Below, piece by piece: positions 57,990 through 64,000 of a DNA stretch of 64,000 nt. Origin of the DNA: DAITBA01 sp036824005 (GTDB lineage Bacteria > Pseudomonadota > Gammaproteobacteria > Burkholderiales > Rhodocyclaceae). The notes under the pieces are model-generated. The model did not search any database and was not told the DNA's origin. It saw only the letters and a program-made list of their open reading frames with translations. Position 1 is the stretch's first letter. Every line of letters starts with the position of its first letter. Both the position numbers and the translations under genes were made by a program. The stretch is from positions 124,001 through 188,000 of the forward strand of contig DAITBA010000001.1 of NCBI GenBank assembly GCA_036824005.1, read 5' to 3'.

Positions 57990-58565
57990 TCAGGCAAGGA
58001 GTTGCACGACGCTTGCCCGCAGGTAGGCGACCAGCACCAGAATGACCTGCAGAATCAGCAGCAGGACGAGTGGGGAGAGGTCCACATTGGCGATCGGTGG
58101 AATGACGCGCTGCACGGGCGCGAGGAATGCCCGCGTCAACGCATTGAAAATCGGTGCCACGGGCGAATACGGGTTCACCCAGCTCAACACGGCGGCAATG
58201 ATCACCGCACCGATCAACACGTACAGCATCATCTTAATCGTCGCGATCACCCCAAGCAGGGCGACGACGAGCACTGCCGCGCCGGGCGCATTGCCCACCG
58301 GCAAGTCGCGAAGCCAGAACTCGACGAGCACCAGCAAAGTCTGCGCAAGCCACGCCAGCACGAAGCTCGAGAGATCAAGCCCGAACAGGCCGGGAACGAC
58401 GCGTCTCGTTGGCAGTACCGCCCAATCGGTTGCGGCAACGATGAACGCACCGAGCTGATTGCGAAACGAAACGCGCTGCCATTGCATCATGAAACGCGCA
58501 ATGAGCAGTATCGAAAAGAATCCGATCACGGCATCGAGGATGAACAGGATCAGTTGGGTGAGCAT
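57990..58565 (-). CDS. yggT: YggT family membrane protein
   Basis: A 191-residue protein with two YggT units of two membrane helices each (LILFILDAVIGFFSILLIARF and, in the second half, VILVLVAYL near the end). WVNPYSPVAPIFNALTRAFLAPVQRVIPP is the repeated family motif. YggT proteins are linked to osmotic tolerance or cell-division membrane factors in other organisms; the exact role is unknown. The yggS-proC-yggT-yggU order is conserved in many proteobacteria. Confidence 0.9.
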   Translation of the reverse strand: MLTQLILFILDAVIGFFSILLIARFMMQWQRVSFRNQLGAFIVAATDWAVLPTRRVVPGLFGLDLSSFVLAWLAQTLLVLVEFWLRDLPVGNAPGAAVLVVALLGVIATIKMMLYVLIGAVIIAAVLSWVNPYSPVAPIFNALTRAFLAPVQRVIPPIANVDLSPLVLLLILQVILVLVAYLRASVVQLLA

Positions 58566-58659
58566 CGTTTTATTGGTGCGCCAGGTGTAGGGTGGGTTGT
58601 CAACAGTTGGTCGAGATATGTCGGCAGCGGCGTCCTGACGTCAGCTCTACGAGATGGCT

Positions 58660-59472
58660 TCAATCCCTACCCAGCGAGTCGCCGAGTTCGCGACCACGGA
58701 CATTCGCAGCATGGACGGCCCTAACTATTGCCGCCTGGATGCCGTCGGCCTCGAGCGAGCTGAGCGCGGCTTCCGTCGTGCCGCCCTTTGATGTCACTCG
58801 CTGGCGCAGCACACTCAAATCCACATCGCTGGCCGCGGCAAGTTTCGTCGCGCCTAGGAACGTCTCGACACCCAGCATGCGCGCCTGCCCCTCGGTAAAC
58901 CCGAGTTCCCGCGCGGCGGCGGCAAGCCCTTCGATGAAGTAGAAAACATATGCGGGACCACTACCAGAGACTGCCGTGACGGCATCCATCAGCTGCTCGT
59001 CGTCAATCCACATCGTGCGCCCCACGGCTGAGAGGATGCGTTCGGCAGCCGCACGCTGCGCCGCAGCAACGCTTTTATCGGCAAAGAGGCCAGCAATGCC
59101 GGCACCGATCAGCGCGGGAGTATTCGGCATTGCGCGCACCAGACAGTGGTAACCGCCCAGCCAACGCGACAGGTCTGCCAGCCGTATGCCCGCGGCGATG
59201 CTGACCACGAGTTGATTGTTCAAGAAACCCCGCAACGCTGAAACGGCCTCGCGCATCTGTTGCGGCTTAACGGCAAGCACCACGACGTCGCTGTTCAGTG
59301 CAGCACGGTCGGCCGAGGTACGGCAGAGTACGCCATAATCGCGGCTCAAGCGCTCGCGGGACTCGGAAAGGACTTCCACGACAACCAGGTCCTGGCTCGT
59401 AAAGCCCCGTTGCAGCAATCCTCCGATCAAGGCGGTAGCCATGTTGCCGCCGCCGACAAACGTTACTTTCAT
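58660..59472 (-). CDS. proC: Pyrroline-5-carboxylate reductase
   Basis: A 270-residue P5C reductase. The NADPH loop is VTFVGGGNMATALIGGLL; VVLAVKPQQM, RAMPNTPALIGAG and the C-terminal RQRVTSKGGTTEAALSSLE are conserved. It catalyses the last step of proline synthesis. ATG at 59470-59472 gives the exact family N-terminus; a few upstream in-frame codons are not conserved. Gaps of 84 and 94 bases separate it from yggS and yggT. Confidence 0.95.
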   Translation of the reverse strand: MKVTFVGGGNMATALIGGLLQRGFTSQDLVVVEVLSESRERLSRDYGVLCRTSADRAALNSDVVVLAVKPQQMREAVSALRGFLNNQLVVSIAAGIRLADLSRWLGGYHCLVRAMPNTPALIGAGIAGLFADKSVAAAQRAAAERILSAVGRTMWIDDEQLMDAVTAVSGSGPAYVFYFIEGLAAAARELGFTEGQARMLGVETFLGATKLAAASDVDLSVLRQRVTSKGGTTEAALSSLEADGIQAAIVRAVHAANVRGRELGDSLGRD

Positions 59473-59556
59473 GCATTTCCCTCTTTGACTGCTCGATGTC
59501 GCCCACACCGTGGGGACGACATGCTGCGGGGCTCCCCGCCACCGCCTTGTCGCCGG

Positions 59557-60264
59557 TCACTGCGCAAGTCCTGCGCCCAAGCCGGGCCGACGGCCGAAAA
59601 TTGCCGTGCCTACGCGCACGATTGTGGCACCTTCCATTATCGCCGCTTCCAGGTCGTCCGACATGCCCATGGACAGGGTGTCCAGGTTCATCCCGGCTTG
59701 GCAAAGCTGCTCCTTCAGGCGTCGCACGGTGGCGAATCTGCGGCGCAGTAGAGCCATGTCCTGGGAAGGTTCGGGAATTGCCATTAACCCCCGCAGTGTC
59801 ACATTGGGCAGCGCGGCAACGGATTGCGCCAACGAGGGAAGGTCCTCCGCCGCAACCCCCCCTTTCGTGCGCTCACCGCTGACGTTTATCTGAATGCAGA
59901 CCTGCAGCGGCGGCCGGGAAGCGCCTCGTGCTTCGGACAGCCGCTCGGCGATCTTCTGTCGATCGATGCTGTGCACCCAGGCGAAGTGCTCTGCCACAGC
60001 GCGTGTCTTGTTGCTCTGGAGCGGTCCGATGAAATGCCAGTCGAGACGCAGATCAGCTAGCGACGTGACCTTTTCCACAGCCTCCCTGACGTAATTTTCG
60101 CCAAACTCTCTCTGCCCGGCGGAGGCTGCCTCACGTACGGCTCCCGCCGGCCAAGCCTTGCTGACTGCGAGCAGGCGTATGTCCATCGGGTCGCGGCCAG
60201 CCTTGAGCGCGGCCGCAAGAATCCGCGATTTCACAGCTTGCAAGTTGGCAAAGATTGTTGTCAT
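59557..60264 (-). CDS. yggS: YggS family PLP homeostasis protein
   Basis: A 235-residue PLP-binding protein of the YggS/PROSC family. The PLP lysine is in LLAVSKAWPAGAVREA; GQREFGENYVREA, WHFIGPLQSNKTRAVAEHF and LSMGMSDDLEAAIMEGATIVRVG are the typical blocks. It has no known catalytic reaction and buffers pyridoxal phosphate and amino/keto-acid pools. It is divergent from pilT, with a candidate extended -10 promoter in between. Confidence 0.95.
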   Translation of the reverse strand: MTTIFANLQAVKSRILAAALKAGRDPMDIRLLAVSKAWPAGAVREAASAGQREFGENYVREAVEKVTSLADLRLDWHFIGPLQSNKTRAVAEHFAWVHSIDRQKIAERLSEARGASRPPLQVCIQINVSGERTKGGVAAEDLPSLAQSVAALPNVTLRGLMAIPEPSQDMALLRRRFATVRRLKEQLCQAGMNLDTLSMGMSDDLEAAIMEGATIVRVGTAIFGRRPGLGAGLAQ

Positions 60265-60300
60265 AATGCTTTAAGGCAGGGCGCCAACTAGACCCGCGCC

Positions 60301-60309
60301 AGTATAGCA
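60301..60309 (-). promoter_or_regulatory. Candidate extended -10 promoter of yggS-proC
   Basis: On the minus strand TGCTATACT (TGn plus TATACT) lies about 37 bases ahead of the yggS ATG. The -35 region (GGCGCA) is weak, as is common for extended -10 promoters. Confidence 0.45.
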
Positions 60310-60357
60310 TCGGGCCTTACGGCTGCGCCCCCGTGCCCTGCGTCCCGGGATGCTTCT

Positions 60358-61401
60358 ATGGATATCACCGAACTGCTCGCCTTCGCCGTTAAGAACAAAG
60401 CGTCCGACCTGCACCTCTCGGCCGGGTTACCGCCCATGATCCGGGTGCATGGCGACGTTCGGCGCATCAATCTGCCAGCGATGGCGCACAAAGACGTTCA
60501 TGGCATGGTCTATGACATCATGAACGACATGCAGCGCAAGATTTACGAGGAGCACCTGGAGTGCGACTTCTCATTCGGTGTCCCAAATCTGGCGCGCTTT
60601 CGGGTAAATGCCTTCGTGCAAGAGCGCGGCGCGGGGGCGGTATTCCGGACCATTCCGACGAAGGTGCTCACCCTTGACGAGCTCGATGCGCCGAAAATCT
60701 TCAAGGAGATCGCCAGCCAGCCGCGCGGTATCGTGCTCGTCACGGGCCCGACCGGTTCCGGCAAGACAACAACGCTTGGAGCAATGGTCGACTTCGTCAA
60801 CGAGAACACTTACGCGCATATCCTCACCATCGAGGATCCGATTGAGTTCGTCCACACCAGCAAGCGCTGCCTGATCAATCAGCGCGAGGTCGGCCCGCAC
60901 ACCCTTTCCTTCAGCAATGCCTTGCGCAGCGCGTTGCGTGAGGACCCGGATGTCATTCTGGTGGGCGAGATGCGCGATCTCGAAACGATCCGACTCGCGC
61001 TTACGGCAGCCGAGACGGGTCACCTCGTGTTTGCCACGCTCCATACCAGCTCGGCGGCGAAGACCATTGACCGCATCGTGGACGTCTTCCCGGCGGCGGA
61101 AAAGGAAATGGTGCGGGCGATGCTTTCCGAGAGCTTGCGCGCGGTAATTTCGCAGACTCTGTTGAAGACTAAGGACGGTCAGGGACGCGTCGCCGCCCAC
61201 GAGATCATGATCGGCACGCCGGCCATCCGCAACCTCATTCGCGAAAACAAGATCGCGCAGATGTACTCTGCGATCCAGACCGGCCAGAACTTCGGAATGC
61301 AGACGCTCGATCAGTGTCTTGCCGATCTCGTCAGGCGCAATATCGTGGCGCCGGCCGAAGCTCGGCTGCGCGCTCAGAACAAGGACAATTTCGTTGGCTA
61401 G
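60358..61401 (+). CDS. pilT: Type IV pilus retraction ATPase PilT
   Basis: A 347-residue secretion ATPase. Walker A is VTGPTGSGKTTTLGAMV, the Asp box VGEMRDLETIRLALTAAETG includes Walker B, and His boxes (TLHTSSAAKTIDRI) and the PilT-specific C-terminal region (AIRNLIRENKIAQMYSAIQ) are present. N-terminal KASDLHLSAGLPPMIRVHGD is typical. The hexamer depolymerises type IV pili at the inner membrane and drives twitching, the behaviour controlled by the pilG-chpA system upstream in this window. Confidence 0.96.
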   Translation: MDITELLAFAVKNKASDLHLSAGLPPMIRVHGDVRRINLPAMAHKDVHGMVYDIMNDMQRKIYEEHLECDFSFGVPNLARFRVNAFVQERGAGAVFRTIPTKVLTLDELDAPKIFKEIASQPRGIVLVTGPTGSGKTTTLGAMVDFVNENTYAHILTIEDPIEFVHTSKRCLINQREVGPHTLSFSNALRSALREDPDVILVGEMRDLETIRLALTAAETGHLVFATLHTSSAAKTIDRIVDVFPAAEKEMVRAMLSESLRAVISQTLLKTKDGQGRVAAHEIMIGTPAIRNLIRENKIAQMYSAIQTGQNFGMQTLDQCLADLVRRNIVAPAEARLRAQNKDNFVG

Positions 61402-61577
61402 TCGAACAGCGCTGACGGCCACGCCGATGATTGGCGCCTGCCGTTTCGCATACTCGTTCCGGCCAGGGCGCGTGGCTGCTTTGCCGTCAAGTCGCGCCAT
61501 TCCCTCGGAGCGGGACGGATTCGTCCCGGGTTGCGTCGCCACAGCAGCAGCGGCGTAACGAAAGGCAGGAGAACACC

Positions 61578-62714
61578 ATGGAGCGCGATCAGGCACTGAG
61601 ATTCATGCACGACTTGTTGCGACTGATGGTCAACAAGAAGGGCTCGGACCTCTTCATCACCTCCGGCTTTCCGCCTGCGATCAAGATTGATGGGAAGATC
61701 AACCCGCAGTCGAATCAGGTGCTTACGGCACAGCACACGGCCGAGCTTGCCCGGTCGATCATGAATGATCGCCAGGCCGCCGAGTTCGAAGCAAGCAAGG
61801 AGTGCAATTTTGCCATCAGCCCGGCAGGGATCGGTCGTTTCCGCGTAAATGCGTTCGTCCAGCAGGGTCGCATCGGCGTCGTCCTGCGCACGATCAACAT
61901 GACGATTCCAAAGTTCGCTGAGCTCGGGTTGCCGCCCGTGCTCAAGGATATCGCCATGACAAAGCGCGGGCTGGTGATCTTCGTCGGCGGGACGGGCACA
62001 GGCAAGACGACATCGCTGGCGGCGATGGTGGACTATCGCAACGAGAATAGCTACGGCCATATCATCACCGTCGAGGACCCGATCGAGTACGTGCACGACC
62101 ATAAGAACTGTATCGTCACGCAGCGCGAGATCGGCGTGGATACGGATTCCTGGGAAGTTGCACTGAAGAACTCGTTGCGACAGGCGCCAGACGTCATTCT
62201 CATGGGGGAGATACGCGACCGCAACACGATGGACTATGCGATCGCATTTGCTGAGACCGGTCACCTCGCTCTAGCCACGCTTCACGCCAACAGCACAAAC
62301 CAGGCCATCGATCGCATTATCAACTTCTTCCCCGAGGAAAGGCGCCAGCAGTTGCTCATGGATCTGTCCCTGAACGTGCGCGCCATGATCTCGCAGCGCC
62401 TGCTGCCGATCAAGGACGGCAAGGGTCGCGTACCCGCCGTGGAGGTGATGCTGAACTCGCCGCTGATTTCGGAACTTATCTTCAAGGGCGAGGTTGGAGA
62501 GATCAAGGAAGTCATGAAGCGCTCACGCGAGTTAGGCATGCAGACTTTCGACCAATCGCTGTTCGACCTGTACGAGGCCGGGCGTATCACCTACGAGGAT
62601 GCGCTGCGCAACGCCGACTCGGTCAACGATCTGCGACTGCAGATCAAACTGCACGGCAAAGAGTCGAAAGACCGCGATCTGACGGCGGGCATCGGACATC
62701 TGGACATCGTCTGA
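61578..62714 (+). CDS. pilU: PilT-like retraction ATPase PilU
   Basis: A 378-residue PilT paralogue. Walker A is VGGTGTGKTTSLAAMVDYRN, the Walker B/Asp box is LMGEIRDRNTMDYAIAFAETG, and the C-terminus extends past the PilT length with a charged tail (QIKLHGKESKDRDLTAGIGH), as in PilU. It assists PilT in forceful pilus retraction. The ATG at 61578 has AGGAGA seven bases upstream; a longer open frame beginning at 61431 is not conserved. The 176 bases after pilT contain no separate gene. Confidence 0.95.
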   Translation: MERDQALRFMHDLLRLMVNKKGSDLFITSGFPPAIKIDGKINPQSNQVLTAQHTAELARSIMNDRQAAEFEASKECNFAISPAGIGRFRVNAFVQQGRIGVVLRTINMTIPKFAELGLPPVLKDIAMTKRGLVIFVGGTGTGKTTSLAAMVDYRNENSYGHIITVEDPIEYVHDHKNCIVTQREIGVDTDSWEVALKNSLRQAPDVILMGEIRDRNTMDYAIAFAETGHLALATLHANSTNQAIDRIINFFPEERRQQLLMDLSLNVRAMISQRLLPIKDGKGRVPAVEVMLNSPLISELIFKGEVGEIKEVMKRSRELGMQTFDQSLFDLYEAGRITYEDALRNADSVNDLRLQIKLHGKESKDRDLTAGIGHLDIV

Positions 62715-62725
62715 CCGGCGAACGG

Positions 62726-63895
62726 TCAGGCGCCTTTCGTGCATTGCGTCGCTTTGTCGCGGCGCATGGATCCGGCGACGATCCCGTATTCATACAATCG
62801 GCATTCGAGCGCCCCGTTGTAAAGGGGCGTTTTCCGTCTGGCGCGCAGTCCGATCGATCTCGGTAGCTGAGGGTCCGCGGAGAACAGATAACAACGCCAA
62901 CCGGCGAATCTCCGCTTGAGTGCGTCGCCCAAACTGCGGTAGAACTCCTCGTGTTTCAAACTGCCGGTCATGCGCACGCCATACGGCGGGTTGGCAACCA
63001 TGACCCCTCGCTCCGCAGGTGGCGGCAACTCGAGGACGTTCGCTTGCTTGAGGTGCACGACCTGCGTCAAACCCGCCGCTGCCACGTTGTGCCGCGCCTG
63101 CTTGAGCTGATCGCCGTACAGATCGCTGCCGTAAATCGCCAGCGGCGCGATCGGGCGCTGACGCATCGCGGCGTCGGCCCTGACGCGCGCCAAGAGCGAA
63201 CGGTCGAATATCCGCAGCTTCTCGAACCCGAACGACCGGCCAAGGCCGGGCGCAATGTCGAGGGCAATTTGCGCCGCCTCGATGACGAACGTGCCGCTGC
63301 CACACATTGGATCGAGCAGGGGTTCAGTCGGCGTCCAGGCGGTAAGGCTCAGAATGCCGGCGGCAAGATTCTCCTTCACCGGCGCCTCGACGGCCGCGCG
63401 CTTGAAGCCGCGTTTGTATAGCGGATCGCCTGACGTGTCTAGATAGAGGATCACGTCTGCCGCGGTCAGGAATGCGTGAATCCTTACCTCCGGTGCAACG
63501 GTGTCGACGCTGGGCCGCGCACCGCCGTCAGACCGGAAACGGTCGCACACAGCGTCCTTGATACGCAATGTGACAAAATCGAGGCTCTTCAGAGGGCTGC
63601 GAATTGCTGTGACATACACGCGCAAGGTGCGCGCCACATCGAACCACTCTGGCCACGGCAGCGAACGCACTAGCTCATAGATGTCGTGCTCGCTCCGGTA
63701 CGCACCCTCGCCGACGCGCCACAGGATGCGCGTGGCGATCCTGCTATGGAGATTGGCACGGTAGGCGACCGCCCAGTCGCCGGAAAAGGACGCTCCGCCA
63801 GAAACGATCGAAACCGGGCCCGCGCCCGCCAAGCGCAGCTCTTCGGCGAGTGGCGCCTCGATGCCGCGCGGACAGGTAGCGAAGAACTCCGGCAT
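62726..63895 (-). CDS. rlmL: RlmL-type 23S rRNA (guanine-N2) methyltransferase
   Basis: A 389-residue THUMP-domain methyltransferase. The N-terminal ferredoxin-like/THUMP part (FFATCPRGIEAPLAEELRLA, to about residue 155) is followed by a Rossmann methyltransferase domain with LLDPMCGSGTFVIEAAQIAL (SAM-binding) and the catalytic ANPPYGVRM. It corresponds to the N-terminal half of E. coli RlmKL, which methylates G2445 of 23S rRNA; the RlmK half is absent. Convergent with pilU, 11 bases apart. Confidence 0.9.
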   Translation of the reverse strand: MPEFFATCPRGIEAPLAEELRLAGAGPVSIVSGGASFSGDWAVAYRANLHSRIATRILWRVGEGAYRSEHDIYELVRSLPWPEWFDVARTLRVYVTAIRSPLKSLDFVTLRIKDAVCDRFRSDGGARPSVDTVAPEVRIHAFLTAADVILYLDTSGDPLYKRGFKRAAVEAPVKENLAAGILSLTAWTPTEPLLDPMCGSGTFVIEAAQIALDIAPGLGRSFGFEKLRIFDRSLLARVRADAAMRQRPIAPLAIYGSDLYGDQLKQARHNVAAAGLTQVVHLKQANVLELPPPAERGVMVANPPYGVRMTGSLKHEEFYRSLGDALKRRFAGWRCYLFSADPQLPRSIGLRARRKTPLYNGALECRLYEYGIVAGSMRRDKATQCTKGA

Positions 63896-63915
63896 CAGGA
63901 ATAGCAGACGATGAT

Positions 63916-64000
63916 CAAAACGGCTTCAGCACGACGAGGAACACGGTACCGAAGAGCACGAGTACCGGGAACTCATTGAACCAGCGGAACCAGACGTGGG
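63916..64000 (-). CDS. hemJ: HemJ-like protoporphyrinogen oxidase (3' end only)
   Basis: The last 27 codons of a gene that begins beyond the right edge. The visible peptide, WFRWFNEFPVLVLFGTVFL and then VVLKPF before the stop, matches the last helix of the HemJ/CopD-like membrane protein family (conserved NE.PVL and VKPF end). HemJ oxidises protoporphyrinogen IX in many proteobacteria. The stretch is too short for complete certainty. Confidence 0.65.

Noticed and set aside
1..64000. CRISPR arrays, rRNA and tRNA genes
   Set aside because: No regularly spaced repeats and no tRNA- or rRNA-like sequences were seen in the intergenic spaces, which are nearly all short.

Overview
The window is a high-GC chromosomal segment of a Gram-negative proteobacterium, most likely a betaproteobacterium of the Rhodocyclales/Nitrosomonadales type. 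I infer this from gene neighbourhoods that are familiar there (RNase II-family/tonB/aroE/mtgA; hemL-thiE-thiD-rubredoxin-pilGHIJ-chpA; yqgE-ruvX-pyrR-pyrB-pyrC'; yggS-proC-yggT; pilT-pilU), not from any database search.

Region 1 (1-28,678, all on the minus strand, so read from right to left) is a surface-polysaccharide (O-antigen type, Wzx/Wzy-dependent) locus that continues past the left edge. From its 5' end it encodes a Wzz chain-length regulator; WbpB/WbpD/WbpE homologues for a 2,3-diacetamido-uronic acid; LegB-LegC-LegG-LegI-LegH-PtmE-LegF for a GDP-route CMP-legionaminic acid pathway; a class III aminotransferase with an unusual four-cysteine insert; a PtmA-like dehydrogenase; a first amidotransferase set (WbuX/WbuY/WbuZ type); an acetyltransferase; the Wzx flippase; a glycosyltransferase; a second amidotransferase set interrupted by an acyltransferase and a VapBC toxin-antitoxin pair; a Wzy-like polymerase; two GT4 glycosyltransferases; and an RmlD-like reductase plus a 4,6-dehydratase for an N-acetyl-6-deoxy-L-hexosamine. 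Most junctions are 4-base ATGA/GTGA/TTGA overlaps, which also fixes several non-ATG starts. The inferred repeat unit holds a legionaminic acid, a diamino-uronic acid and an L-FucNAc/L-QuiNAc-type sugar, with one or two residues carrying acetamidino groups.

Region 2 (28,679-30,040) is the boundary of that locus: a leader with a candidate extended -10 promoter, the 3' part of an ISAs1-family transposase with an in-frame amber codon, and the 3' end of an alpha/beta hydrolase gene in the opposite direction.

Region 3 (30,041-38,887, plus strand) is housekeeping: yceH, a YkgJ-type protein, uppP, yqiA, an RNase II-family exonuclease, tonB, aroE, mtgA and mgtE, ending in a hairpin terminator. A complete IS1595-family element (38,900-39,932) sits just behind the terminator with perfect 8-bp target duplications.

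Region 4 (40,042-64,000) holds hemL-thiE-thiD (minus), rubredoxin and the Pil-Chp twitching chemotaxis operon pilG-pilH-pilI-pilJ-chpA (plus), a photolyase (minus), yqgE-ruvX-pyrR-pyrB-pyrC' (plus; the last is a catalytically dead dihydroorotase homologue), yggS-proC-yggT-yggU (minus), pilT-pilU (plus), an RlmL-type 23S rRNA methyltransferase (minus) and the 3' tip of hemJ at the right edge. The Pil-Chp operon would control the type IV pilus retraction motors PilT/PilU encoded 8 kb further on. No rRNA, tRNA or CRISPR array was seen.
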